A DNA stretch of 64,000 nucleotides from Centrapalus pauciflorus. Its lineage: Eukaryota > Streptophyta > Magnoliopsida > Asterales > Asteraceae. The notes below the pieces were generated by a model. It was not told the DNA's origin. It saw only the letters and a list, made by a program, of their open reading frames with translations, and did not search any database. Shown one piece after another: positions 11,855 through 24,313 of the stretch. Where the stretch lies: assembly GCA_020465985.1 (NCBI GenBank), contig JAANYP010000154.1:62501-126500 (forward strand). Direction: 5' to 3'. The stretch's first letter is position 1, and each line of letters starts with the position of its first letter. Position numbers and translations under genes: made by a program.

Positions 11855-12037
11855 TGAGATATAATTAATCACACATTAATTTAATCTCATTGATCATTTC
11901 GTGTCGTGTCATAAACAATATTCAATATTATCTATTCAATCGGTTGATTGCATCTGCTCAGTTGTGCTCATCGGTGTGACCCTCAAATGTTTTATGAAAT
12001 CAGCCATATGTCATCTTTACACACCATATACCAACAA
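11855..12037. other. Unassigned AT-rich flank
   Basis: Flank to the right of the array. I see no gene or repeat with known relatives in the window. Confidence 0.5.
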
Positions 12038-12153
<116 letters not shown>

Positions 12154-12161
12154 TAGAATAT

Positions 12162-12527
12162 GGTTCGAGAGAGTACCACCCATTATGCAGTGCACCAGAA
12201 GGTACCACCTTTAAAAAAAATTTTAAATTTTTTTTCATAAACATGTTTTAATTAACATTATGAAGATCATATGTAAATTTCATATGCATTCACATCTCCT
12301 AGCTCCTAAAAAATGACGTGAACACACACTTACATAATTTTGAAGACATGTGAATGTGCATTTATGTAATGCGTGTTTTCATGCACTTAGAGTGTTCGGA
12401 TTTGCGTGAAATGTACATATGATCTATGTAATGTTAATTAGAACATGTTCATAAAAAAATTTCAAAAAAATTAAAAGAGGGTGGTACCTTCTGATGCGCT
12501 GCATTAGAGGTGGTACTCATTTGAACC
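12162..12527. mobile_element. Family A TA-linked MITE, copy A1 (366 bp)
   Basis: Inverted-repeat element with arms of about 150 bp and no coding frame. Left end GGTTCGAGAGAGTACC, right end (reverse complement) GGTTCAAATGAGTACC. Both ends have a further GGTACC half-site about 45 bp in. Left of it is the compound (TA)n tract; right of it a short TA-rich link leads to element C1. Confidence 0.8.
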
Positions 12528-12546
12528 TAAATCTATACATATATAA

Positions 12547-13302
12547 GGTTCAATTGAGAACTTTTGTGCATCGAGGTACAAAAGAACCTATATCATCCAT
12601 TAGATCAAAGAATTGTATGGATTAGATTAAATGACAAAAGGGTAAATAATTGGACAATTTTATACATCTTGTGCATTACAAAAACACATGGAAGGGCATT
12701 TTGGGTGTTGTGCATACCTCATTAAATTTAATATTTTAACAAATAACTAAATAATAAATGTTAAAATAAATTCAATTGATCACTTCAAAATTTAACAAAA
12801 GTCACACAAATTCAAAAAGAATGATGAAGATATTGATGCATTTCATATTAATCGTTCAATTCGTGATGCATATCAGTTTTATCTATACAAAATCTATACA
12901 ATTCGTGATGCATCACTGTTAATCATCATCTTCATATTCATCGTTTATCATCATCGTTCATCATCTTCGTATTCATCGTTTATCATCATCATTCATCTAT
13001 GCATAGTATTCATCATGGTGCATCGTTATTAATCATCAATATCATTGTTCTAATGGATGCATCAATGTGTTCATCATCATCTTCTTCGTTCATCGTGTTC
13101 TTCATGTTCATCGTGTTTCCTCATATTGTTCATCATCCGTTGCATCTCTTGTTCATCATGTTCATCATCATCGCGGTGGCGGCGACGGCGGTGGTTGGCG
13201 GGGTTCCTCGATGCATACGGTGGAGAGAGAGAAAGAGAGATACGGTGGAGAGGTGGTTACAACAAAGGTGATGGTGGTGGTGGTGGTGTGGTGGATACAG
13301 TG

Positions 13303-13352
<50 letters not shown>

Positions 13353-13551
13353 AAGAAAGAGAGAGAGATATGAAGAGGTGGTTACTTTTTTTGAATATTT
13401 ATTCCTTATTTATTTCTAATTTATCTATTATAATTAATTCCATATAATTAATTTTATATTCCAGGAATACCCTTAGTGCACCATTGTTTGATTCTTTGGT
13501 GCACAAAAGTTCCTAGAGGTGCCTCGGTGCATAAAAGTTCTCAATTTAACC
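12547..13551. mobile_element. Family C TA-linked element, copy C1 (about 1.0 kb)
   Basis: Ends GGTTCAATTGAGAACT (left) and GGTTAAATTGAGAACT (right, reverse complement), with AAGAACC at positions 36-42 of the left end. The interior is non-coding: ATCATC/TTCATCG-type degenerate repeats at about 12830-13170 and a (GA)n tract near 13304-13349. Related copies are at 50695-51653 and 52579-53442, and a short one at 33657-33832. Confidence 0.75.
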
Positions 13552-13920
13552 TCAATATATATATAAGTTGGGGTGGGCCATAGCCTAGCTTGTTTCCAAG
13601 GTGTCTACACCCCTGACCACATGTACCTTTTTGTAAATTGTGAAAGCACCAAAACGGGGCGTTTCACGATCACAAATGTAGGCTAGTATAATGTAGTAAA
13701 ATCTATATCTATATCTATATACTTAATAAATGAGAACACCTAATATTACGTGTTAGTTTCTAGTTTCATCAAACACACACATAATATATGTGTGTGTGCG
13801 CACACGTATGTTTATACACACACACACACACAAACACACACACAGACACATATATGGGTATGTGTGTGTATGTATGTATGTATGTATGTATGTATGTATG
13901 TATGTATGTATCTATATATA
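13552..13920. repeat. Spacer with (CA)n and (TATG)n microsatellites
   Basis: TA-rich joints near 13555-13565 and 13700-13720, (CA)n at about 13817-13848 and (TATG)n at about 13868-13911. The stretch between, 13566-13700, has no recognisable feature. Confidence 0.8.
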
Positions 13921-14535
13921 GAGGTGTGCTCAATGGAAAACCAATATGCATCGAAAAACTTTAGAAAAACAATTATGTCTTAGATTATATGTATATGTGA
14001 TCTTAGAAAAATGCATCACAATGCACTTAAAAATATACACATAAGGATATTTTGGGTATACAAATTTTTTTCCATTAGAATTTCATCAATTTTATATTTG
14101 GATTTAAAATAACCATAATCCATTCAAAATTCAAATGTTAAAAACCATATACATCCAAATTTAAAAACTACAAATGGATGATTCATTGAAAATCGTCATC
14201 TTCGCCTAATCTTCATCAAATTTAAAAATTACAAAACGACGATGCACACTATCAATCTTCATCTTCATCATGTATGTGTTCAATATTAACTCATAAACAA
14301 TTGTGCAGTCCATAAATGAAGATGGTAAACACCACAAAAAAACATCATGCATTGCACAAAATATGACCATATACTCCACATTTAATGTAAAAGAATAATG
14401 AATTAATGATTCAATTAATCTAGAATTTATTACTCATCATTTATATATTTAAAAAAAATAAAGAATCAATATGTGAAAATATAAATCACAGTGTTTTTCC
14501 TACTTCTCATGATATATTTAACTTCTTATTTGATA
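13921..14535. mobile_element. Probable family C element with one recognisable end (C3)
   Basis: The left end (13924) GTGCTCAATGGAAAACC followed by ATGCATCG resembles the family C terminus. It is preceded by (TATG)n/TA and followed at 14536 by (TA)n(TG)n. No clear matching right terminus is seen, so the element is truncated or diverged. The interior has ATCTTCATCA-type sequence like C1. Confidence 0.45.
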
Positions 14536-14536
14536 C

Positions 14537-14588
<52 letters not shown>

Positions 14589-14628
14589 CATATATCTGTG
14601 TGTGTGTGTGTGTGTGTGTATGTACGTA
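14536..14628. repeat. Compound microsatellite (TA)n(TG)n(TA)n(TG)n
   Basis: Alternating TA and TG blocks between C3 and the family A remnant A2. Confidence 0.95.
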
Positions 14629-14671
14629 TGTTCAAGTGAGTACCACTTATTATGCAGCGCACCAGAAGGTC
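14629..14671. mobile_element. Family A element A2, left fragment
   Basis: Starts GTTCAAGTGAGTACC next to the microsatellite and continues TGCAGCGCACCAGAAGG, as in other family A ends. It then breaks off. Family A sequence resumes at 15294, so about 620 bp were inserted. Confidence 0.75.
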
Positions 14672-14859
14672 CCAACTCGCAGACACCGCCTTGTGGTGCG
14701 ACAGGGTCCAGGCACGACGACTCGTTGAATACAAATGAAACTTCATATCTGGCAATCCGAATGTCATTGAGACCAAATAACCCATCACGGGCCTTATTTG
14801 AAAAGGGCCCGAAACCAAAGAATATGGTCTCAACGAGCGAAACATCTTACGAACCATCC

Positions 14860-15213
14860 TTGAACTAACTAAATATCAGTAAATCAATGTTTTATCATTG
14901 GGTAACCGGTTGAAACCAGTCATTAATTCTACGTGGACCGGTAAATAGACAACGTGGAATAAATTTTAGTTGTTGAAACCGGTTGCCAAATATTATACAT
15001 CATTTAAACCCTCGTTGATGAGTTAATCCTGTTTAAAAATTACAATTAAAAATTATCAACGGGGGTTTATATTATATGTAATACTTGACAACTGGTTTCA
15101 ACAACTAAAATTTATTCCACTTAGGTTATTTACCGGTCCATGTAGGATTAATAACCGGTTTCAATCAATAACCTATTGATAAAACCTTGATTTACTAATT
15201 TTTAGTTAGTTCA
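14860..15213. mobile_element. Foldback element inside A2
   Basis: Long imperfect inverted repeat with arms of about 125 bp, outer end TTGAACTAACTAAA on both sides, and a central loop. The surrounding insert (14672-15293) ends on the right with GGGATAATTGCGT on the minus strand, the kind of terminus seen in MULE-like MITEs. The left end of the insert is not recognisable. Confidence 0.7.
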
Positions 15214-15293
15214 GGGTTTTCTATGCAACGAAAAATGGTTTGAGGTTTTAATCACAAAAAACTGACAAGTTGATGGTTTTTTACGCAATTATC

Positions 15294-15455
15294 CCTTTAA
15301 TTAACATTACAAAGATGACATATAAATTTCATGTGCCTTCACACATTCTAAATACATGAAATCATGCATTACGCAAATGTACGTTAACATACATGCAAAA
15401 TTCTGTTAGTGTATGTTCACATCATTTTTAAAGTCTTAAGAGATGTGAATGTATG
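15294..15455. mobile_element. Family A element A2, right-hand continuation, cut by an LTR
   Basis: TTTAATTAACATTACAAAGAT and the following 150 bp match the inner part of family A copies (compare 52131-52290). It stops abruptly at the start of a Ty3/gypsy LTR (15456). The rest of A2 is not found after that element's 3' end. Confidence 0.65.
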
Positions 15456-18235
15456 TGTAACATCCTCAAATTTGATATAATAATTAAACTACTAATTATA
15501 CACTTAACTAATGAATTAAGTGATTTATTTTGTTAATTAATATGTACAGATTGAAATTTTTATCATTTATGAGAATATATGTTAATGTTAAACTACAAAC
15601 TTATAAATAGGTAAAGTGGACTTTTATATATATATATTTGAGTCCGGTTAATTCATACATTGCTATAATATACTCGTAATAAAGGTACCAATTAAATTTC
15701 TAAATGAATTGTATCTTTATATTTGATTAAGAGTAAAATTAAAAAGTTTGGTCCCAAGTTTTAGTTACTTGCATTAAACTTGGAACCTATACTTTATGTA
15801 CAAGACTCCATGTTAGATGTACAAGTCTCTTGAGCATCTATGAATTGAAAATCCAATTGACTAAGAGGTGGGGTTGGAATTGATAAGTAGCAAGATTTAG
15901 AAGGGGTGCGTGCGTAAAACCAAATGACCAATTGAGGGTTTTAAATTTCCCCAATCGGTGCTATCCCCCATTCTTTCTCTTCTTCATTTCAATTCTGCTG
16001 CATAGTAGAAGGGAGTTAGGGCTGGCTCGGGTGATTAAGGGAATTAAAGCCACTAAAACCTCACAACCATCAAAGGTAAAATAAATTGGTTGTGTAGATG
16101 TTTATGTATTTTTCTTCTTCTTTCTTCCTAAATAACCATCTCTATGGTATATGTATGTGAAACCATGGTATGGTGGGTTAAATTAAGTACATGATCATTG
16201 ATCAGTTGTTAGTATTTCTAAGATTTACAAGAGTAGTATATCAAAAGAATTCATCAAAAGTTGAGTTTAAACTTTGGTAAGATTAACTTAAAAGTGAGTA
16301 ATATGGTTATTAGGCTTTTATGTTATAGATGTTAGAACAAGTTTAAACATATTTATACTTATCAAATATGACATAAAATTGAGTTTTTAAGTGATTTCTG
16401 AAATTTATGAACAAGAGAAACCAAGGAAATTATCAAAATTTGATTTGGTTTCATTTATGTAAATTCAAGAAATTAAATGATGATTTAAGGATATGTATGT
16501 GTCAAATAATGTTTGTATATGTTTATAGTAACAACCAATGGTGAAAAAGTGGGTTTCTAAGTGTTTTTGTATGCTGAAAATGAGTTTGGAACGGAAAGGA
16601 TACGAGCAGGGGATCAAAAATGACGTTCTGGACTGCATGCCAGGGATACTCGGCGAGTTCCCCTACAACTCGTAGAGTTCACCATCAGATGGGCCATTTT
16701 TCAAAAGATAAAAGTTGTAGCCCTATGTGTCCTCTTCGTCTGGGCTCTTGAATCACCAAAATCCGAGTTCGTATGAAAATGTTATGGTCAAAATACGAAA
16801 CTTGTGCGGGTCGAGCCCTGTTCACCCAAAACACTTGTTTTAAGTCCCATAATGATACTATAATATCAAGGGATCATTCTATAATTATATAACACATAAA
16901 TAATCATCAAAAACACCCAAAAGTTTATAAAAGTCAATAAGAGGCGTATCAGTGTCGATATATTCGGAAACTTAAACCGAAAACGCTTAAACACTTCAAA
17001 TAATTTCCAAACCTTATGATATACTATTATAAGCTTACAAACACTTTGAATATCATTATTTTATAGGTTTGGAGCTGGAAGAAGTGTCGGTTATCGGTTC
17101 GAGGCGTTAATTGGCCTTGTTGGCCGTATTGAGGCTTCAGGGCTATTATAGCCTACTATGCTGTGACTTCTAGCATTGATGTGTTTGTCGCATACATAAT
17201 TACATGTTTATTTTATTTATGACATTGTGCATATCTATTTGGCATCATCCTCTTATATGATGCATTGCACTGGTTTTACCATACTGTTGGCAGTTTATTA
17301 TTTGATCATGGCCTATGGCCAGCATATCTCATTCGACACCTTTCATTACATATATTAACCTTTATGCTATGTTTGAAGATCGTTCATTTCATGTTTCACA
17401 TGATTACACTTGATTACCCATTGTGAGCTATGCTCATCTATCATTGGCCTCACCGGATATCTTCGTTATCATTATTATTATCAAGCGCCTTACTTTGTGT
17501 TTGTGCGTATAAATTCCTACACCACATGAGCTCGCGGGTAGGTGACCGGACTTCGGGCGCCTGTTGGATTTGGTTAGACCGGGATCCGGCCGACAACGGC
17601 GGGTTAGCGGGCGATGTTCGCAACCTATGCAAATTAATGGGCTATGCCCATACCGTTTTATTAAAAAGATATTGCACTTGTCATTTTATAATCATTTTAA
17701 CATTTATACATGTTGTATGTTTTGCACTCCATATCGATCTAGTAACTCACTTAGCAAATTTTATTTGCTAACCCCTCACATTACATGTATTACAGGAGAA
17801 GTTAGTAAAGGCAAGGAGTTGCCGGGTTTGATCCCAAGACTTAGTTGGGCAGCTTTGAAGTACCTTCTGGTATCGCTGTAGTTTATGGTATGAATTTTGG
17901 GGTAGATTACTTACCAAGCTAACATGTTTTAACTTGAACTATATGAACTGTGGGTATGCTAATGAAATCTCAACATGCATGATTACGAACTGAACCTTGA
18001 TTGGAATAGGCTACAGTTGCATCTGTTAATGGATTGATATAACTGTTGCATTTCAGTCTAGATGAATCATAATAGTTGTCATATGATCCTTGAATATGAA
18101 ATGAATGCTTACTAAATTCTCACTCTATGAATGGGTTGGAAGCTAGTTAATAATGATGCATACTTACATTGTAACTATGTTGATTCAAAAACAAGTGGGT
18201 TTGTTTAGCTATTATACGAGGGAGGTAAGTACTCT
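15456..18235 (+). repeat. Probable 5' LTR of an old Ty3/gypsy chromovirus (right limit uncertain)
   Basis: Starts TGTAACATCCTCAAATTTG, similar to the 3' LTR start at 20470 (TGTAACACCCCAAAATTTG). It follows the same order of landmarks as that LTR: a donor-like exon end near 16070, a CTAGTAACTCAC motif near 17739 and a GGTAT region near 17870. Overall similarity is low, so the element is old. The right end near 18.2 kb is a guess; no clear primer-binding site was found. Confidence 0.5.
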
Positions 18236-20257
18236 ATGAGCACTAAATATTGATAAGCGCTAGATTATAATACATAGTATCAATTTGGGTCTTTAGAGAT
18301 ATATCACATCTATTGTTTGGTTACCTGTAATACTCCACATAGGAGAGAAATGGTCATGGGACGACTTATGATAAGGGATGTTAGTTCCCTCATATTTGAT
18401 GTTATAAAAAAAATATGTTGAAAATTCTTACTTTGCTAAGTTATGATGACCTAAAAGTAGTTGCATCCTATGGGTATAAAGTTGAATTGACCCTAAAGTT
18501 TGAAATCAGAGCAATGAAGTAAAGTCACCATTGAAGGTACACCATGCAATTGAGAACAAGTAATTATTAATAGTTATTTATACGAATGAGAAGCGCGGAT
18601 TGAAGTGAAACAACATAAATATTTAAATATTGATTGGTGCCATGAGACGGCTATTAAATAAGAGTTGTTTAGAACAATCGTCTAACTTAAATGTGACAGT
18701 ATGTGAATGATAATTATTGACACATTTCGTGTTGAATATTAAGAAGAATTGTATATAATACATGGAAACTTTATTGGCATAAAGAAGTAACTAAAAACTT
18801 AGAGTTATTCGAAAATAGCAGTTATACGAGTTTAAATGATTGAATATTGGTGATGTGACACATCTACATGAAATGAATTTGAGTTAAACTAAGTGTTAAC
18901 CAAATGATCTATCTGAAAGTAGTAAACAATTGAATGGACAATAGAGAAAAGATTTAAGACTCAAATTACTAAATATGGATGACTAGTATGAACTTTTGAG
19001 TGTATAAATCTTTAAACGAATGAGTTAATCTCTTAAAACTTATGCTTGCACAACTACGTTAATGGATAACCTGAATATGAAATCAAAATATTAATCTTAA
19101 TGGTAGGATACATACCTGGTAACGTAGGAAAGCCAGCAGTATTTTGGACAAACATGATAACACATGTATGCATATCAATGATGTCGGTACTCATGTTTAG
19201 TCCCTTAAAAGTGCATGTATATCTTAAAGTGGAAGATAACATTACTGAATGCCAGTAGTTATGAAAATCACTAAAGGCTAATTGACTAATTGATATATGT
19301 AGCATTTGAAATGAGTTATATTCCCTAGACACTCGCATATTGTGTCTTGAGATTCTTTAACAGCCATTCAAATGTGCATATATTGGGTAAACTTGACTTA
19401 AAACTTATTTTTGATTGCCCGGTATGCGATGACTTTATTGGTTAATTAGTAAGTCCCTTTTGGATGATTTTCTCTATGGTCATTTTGTATATCTTAGCTA
19501 ATGATGTGGTTTGGTCTTGCTTTATGAGACAAGACCGTTTACAATGTGGTATGGTCGCAACTTTGGATAATGACTCAAGCTTATGAGATATTTTATGGTC
19601 TTAATGTTGAGTGAGTAAAAGGGTTTGCCCTTGAAATTGACAATGAGAAGTCACTGGTCTATGCACGTATGTTAGATTCTTTTATGCACTTACTGTAGAG
19701 GAAACTGACATGTTTTAATACCCCGAGGTAGTGAGTATTAATTATATATTGTCAGCCATGTTATGTAATGGGTTTTATTGGTGGAAGTGACCAATATAAT
19801 TGACCGAGCCACCATGGGTGCTCATTTTAGTTGGTTAATGATATTCAACCCTGCGAACTTGTTAAAAGCATGTGAGTTTTATTAATAAAACTTATCCACT
19901 GAAAGTAATAGTAGTGTAAAAATGTGGTATGCTAGAATGTGACATAAACGTGTAAAGTGTAATGTGTTTATATGAGTTATACTACTATATAATGAATGAT
20001 ATAGTGATTAGTATGAAAAGCATATAGCAGTATTTGATGAATATGTCTCTATATTGATAACTTGAAAATAGAATAATGTGGAATATCAAGTTGAAAATAT
20101 GATAACATCGCAGGAAGTTAAAAAGAGATTAAAAGAAGTATACTTATGGAATCACCTACGTTGATTTAATCTAGTATTTTGTATAATTAGTAATGGATAC
20201 TAATGTATGTAGTTACCCATATTTGACTTTGGGAATAAACAGTTGAAAACCCATGCA
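18236..20257. other. Decayed internal region of the old chromovirus
   Basis: About 2 kb of AT-rich sequence without a supportable coding frame or recognisable domain. It lies between the probable 5' LTR and the chromodomain fossil. Confidence 0.4.
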
Positions 20258-20436
20258 TTGACGTCCTGGTACTCGACCGAGTATTGAGTTGAAATGTCAC
20301 TAAGTTGAGAAATAAAGGGATCGAGATAGTTTTGGTTCAGTGGAATTTGTAAACATCATTGTAGACCTTTAATGACTTATGGAACGAAAGCCGAGATGAA
20401 GGCCAAATACCCGGTGTTGTTTGAGCCGAGTTGATT
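20258..20436 (+). pseudogene. Chromodomain / pol C-terminus fossil of the old chromovirus
   Basis: Plus-strand translation gives LRNKGIEIVLVQW, a stop and a frame change, and then KAEMKAKYPVLFEPS-stop. It aligns by eye with the chromodomain of the younger element (LRNKEIRMVLVKW ... KIKYPSLF). This identifies the old element as a chromovirus integrase C-terminus, which in intact elements steers integration to chromatin. At least two stops and one frameshift are present. Confidence 0.7.
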
Positions 20437-20444
20437 CCGTGGGC

Positions 20445-20469
20445 GGAATCCTTTTAAGTGGGGAGGAAT
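20445..20469 (+). other. Polypurine tract of the old chromovirus
   Basis: A purine-rich stretch ending AAGTGGGGAGGAAT directly before the LTR start TGTAACACCCC. This is the usual 3' layout of gypsy elements and sets plus orientation. Confidence 0.7.
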
Positions 20470-22422
20470 TGTAACACCCCAAAATTTGTAAAACAATTAA
20501 ATAATAGCTAATTATAATATTGAGTTATTTAATATAATACCTTGTTATAATTGCATAAATACGAATTTAGGCATTATGGTTTGTTGTGTTACTAAAATGA
20601 AAATGATGCACATTTAGATAAGGGTTGAGGTGTGTGTGGGGTTAAAGTAGGAGGGGCAAAGTTGGACATTGGCCAAACTCCTCCCCCCTTTTTCTTCTCT
20701 TGATCGACCACACACCCACACACTTGCACATTTCACTTCTCTTACATCCTTGAGAGAAAATAAGAGAGAAAGTTAGGGTTTTGTGGGTTCTTGATCAAAG
20801 ATTGAAGATTTAAGGCTATAAATCATCATTTTGGTGTCATCTTTGAAGGTATAACACACTCCTTCCATTTCTTTCTTCATTTTCATCTTGTTCTTCATTT
20901 TTTTAAAAGAACACAACCCTATGTGGGTTTTGTGATTGAGTTGGCAAATGACTCCAATATCATGAATATGGTAATATTTACGGTTTAAAAAGTATTTGGG
21001 TCATAAATATATGATTTATTGGGTGGATTGGGTGAGTATGGTGGAAACCCAAATTGAAGCTTTGTTTGAGCTTCAATGGTGGATGTGGAAAGGGTTATGT
21101 TGATTTAGTATGTTTATATGATATTTTGTGATTCAAATATGTTATGTAGTAAAATGATATTGAGTTGAGTCAAGAGGAAACTCATTTGGAGTTGGATTTT
21201 GGTGAACTTGGGAGAAACCCAAGTTGGAGCTTCTTTTGAGCTCCAATGGTGTATGAAAGATAAATTGCGTCTTGATACATGTTTTCATGATAATTATGAG
21301 TCAAATGTGTTATTTATGGCCATGGAGTTGAATGAAAGTTAGTAGGAACTCAATTGGAGTTTTGAAAACTTAATTGGGTTTTGGCAATTTAAGAACTCGG
21401 TTTGAGTTCATACGAATTCCATGGAATCATGGAATGGTATGTTTTGGTGTTAATATGTTTAGAAAGTGTCTATTAATGTTATTAAAGTGTTTTCACATGT
21501 TGGATAATGCAAATCACGTGCAAGAACTCAATTTGGTGTTTTGGGCTCAAACCGCACGCCAAGTGTTCGGTGAAATGCCACAGCGAGTTCCAAAACATTT
21601 TGTGAATGGGTTTTAATGCTTAGATGTGAGTTGAATGTCTAACATAGCCCAAGTATGTTTAATAATGCAATGGGATTGGTTAGAATTGAATGTAAGCTCA
21701 AATGGAGCTCGGTGTTGTCGGTTGGAGCTTTCGATCGTTTTCGGACTCGTTCGGAGTCCGTATGAGCTCCAAGGAATAATGAAATGTTATGAAATGATTC
21801 TATTATGTTTAGAGGGGTTTAAATGACCTTAATATGCTAAATATAATGTTGGTGAAGTCCCTTATGAATGTTAGAAGTATTGATGGAAGTTTTGAGGAGT
21901 TTGGTGTGCATTTATGTAAAAAAAAAAATGAAGTTGGGACCTGTCTGGCACAGTGGTCACGCCATGACCAACCTCCTGCCCCCAAAATTGATTTTGGTCG
22001 GTCGGGGGTCGATGTTCGGGTCTTATACATCCAATACACTTCTAAATTAAGTGTTTAAAGGGTTTGAAGGCCTTTAATCAATTCCGGAACTCCTAAGGCC
22101 TCTAATGGACTTAGTACTTTCGGTTTGATGTCCCAACACCCTTAGGCTAATTTTAGGGTTTTATATTGTGTTCGGGAGCTTATGTGTGCGCCTTATGAAT
22201 GCTTATAGGCGAATCGAATCGAAAGAGGCTTGGTCACAAGTCTTAGCCATTCTCGGGGCTATTGTGGCGTGGTTGGAAGGCTTTGAAATCTTAATATCCA
22301 ATCACTATGAGTTCTAGTATTAGATTTTCATAAAGTCATATATGATGTTTTTGTTCCTTCATGATTGATCATTCGTGTTGATTCATACTATGACATTATA
22401 CGATTGTTGCTTATTCATCCAT
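20470..22422 (+). repeat. 3' LTR of the old chromovirus, first part
   Basis: Starts TGTAACACCCC after the polypurine tract and is interrupted at 22422 by the younger element. It contains CT- and GA-rich tracts around 20690-20775 and a donor-like AAG/GTATAAC near 20848, as in many plant gypsy LTR leaders. It continues at 31048. Confidence 0.65.
22418..22422. other. Target-site duplication, left (TCCAT)
   Basis: TCCAT directly before the left LTR; the same five bases follow the right LTR at 31048-31052. Confidence 0.85.
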
Positions 22423-24276
22423 TGTGACACCCTCTTGCTTTGATATTATAAATGGAATCACCAGGATCAACAAACAACCCAATGAATATCATAACAATTG
22501 AAATTGAGTACTTAAATCAGAATTAAGCAAATCCACACTAAAGCAATGAAAGTACATGTCTACAGTGATAAAGTCTAACTATTACATCAACATAATTGTT
22601 TTAGAAGTAGTAAATCCCAGCCCATAGCTATTACATTACAGTACCAATAGCTTCTAAGGTCTCCGGAATATTGAAGTGAATTGCTTAAGTAGAAGGTCCA
22701 GCTACACTTTTGCCTTTGCCTGAAAACATTTGTGAGTCAACTTTAAGCTAAAGCTTAGTGAGATAACAGATTATGCAAACAACAAATATTTCTTTACAAG
22801 CAATGCTTAACCATGGGCAGTGTAGGCCCCATGTATGTGAAAACAGGCAGTGTAAGCCTCAATGTGTGCATAAACCATGCATTGCTAGCATGGGGTTGGC
22901 AGTTCAAATGCTGATCGGAGATGTGCCGAACCTGACGGGATAACGAGTGGGATGATCAGTCCCCGACAGTGGCCTGCTGTAATGATCATGCAGTGCAAGC
23001 ATGATGTAAATAAATGCACTTTCAATTGAACGCTGGCTACATGTGTATTACATGTCAAGTACGAGTGTGCATCATAACAACAAATCATGTACGAGTGCCA
23101 AATGATGTATATGAACAATGTGAACATGCCATTGAATGTATAAACATGAATGCAAAAAAACAATAAATGTTCGAATGACAATCTGTTACTCACAGTGATT
23201 GGTATTGTGTGACTTGTCTCCGAATCAATGTGTGTTTTGATAACACCACAATGATCTGTAATGTAAGTGTAATAGTGAACTTGTGTCAGTAATTGCTTAA
23301 AAATAGTATTCTGAAAACTAAGTGTAATTGGGTTCTGAATTCGGACCACATCCGAATTCGGATGGTCCGAATTGTGGTTGGTCCGAAATTGGTCCTTGGT
23401 CCGAATTTGGTATGATCCGAAATGGGTGATCCAGATTGGTAGGGTCCGTAATGGTCATGGGTCCGAAGTGGGGAGAGGTCCGAAACTAAGGTGATCCGAA
23501 TTCGGATGGATCATCATCCGAGTTCATACTTAGAAATTTTCCAATATTTTTCAGAATTATGTTTTTGACCATTTTTGCTTGTTTTTGAGTCTAATACTGT
23601 AAATGTGAACTTATATGCTATCATTTAACTTATATCATCATATTTATGTACCAAAATAACCCATTTATGTGACTTTTTCTATGTGTCTCGATGAACACAC
23701 ACACTAAAACACACACTTATCTTGAAATCATACTTAGAGTGTGAATCTGATTCTGAAATTTGGTACATAACAACATACATGCTCGATTTCAACATATCAT
23801 CAATAAAAGCCAACATGCATTGACATTTGCAACTAGAATCTTGTGATTCGGTTTACTCCAAAACCGAACCAAATATATCAAAAATCCGTAAATTTGAGTA
23901 AATGTTACCTTGATTTGATACTTGCAGTTGTTATAGTTCCTTAATTGCTACTTGAATCCAGATTTTGCACTTGAAATTTGTTGATTTCTTGTGCTCCTTG
24001 AATTGAAGCCGAGAGGAAGAGAGAGTAGAGAGAGAATCGGTTTCAGAGAGAGAGTGTAGTGAGAGAATGGATTCTTGAAAATGAAAGGCCTCTTTTCTAT
24101 TATTCCCCTTTTATTTCTATTTTGACCCAATTGCATATTGTACCCCTCAACTTCGTATTTTCTTACTTTACTGATAATATGATCAAAGTAAACTTAAATT
24201 GATATAACATTCCATTAGTACAATAATTGAGTCTTAAAATCGTAAATTACATATAATTAAAATTTGGGATGTTACA
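22423..24276 (-). repeat. 3' LTR of the younger chromovirus (left copy)
   Basis: On the plus strand it starts TGTGACACCCTC and ends GATGTTACA. It lacks 34 bp present in the right copy (insertion point near 22980). The segment 23337-23520 is rich in TCCGAAT/ATTCGGA motifs. Confidence 0.92.
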
Positions 24277-24313
24277 GCATGGGCTCCACCACGCCTATAC
24301 TTCGTCCGCGAGG
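24277..24313 (-). other. Polypurine tract region of the younger chromovirus
   Basis: Between the pol stop and the 3' LTR the minus strand reads GGCGTGGTGGAGCCCATGC, then TGTAACATCC of the LTR. Confidence 0.6.

Noticed and set aside
12830..13230. Possible CRISPR-like or coding repeat (ATCATC words)
   Set aside because: Irregular degenerate trinucleotide-type repeat in a plant element; no spacer structure and no coding signature.
17430..17881. Overlapping frames of 105 and 113 codons in the old LTR
   Set aside because: No recognisable domain, located in an LTR region, and not kept in the related LTR at 31048-31830.
22885..23349. 154-codon minus frame in the younger element's LTR (92-codon version at 29842-30120)
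   Set aside because: It lies wholly in the LTR, lacks domains and is broken by an indel in the other LTR.
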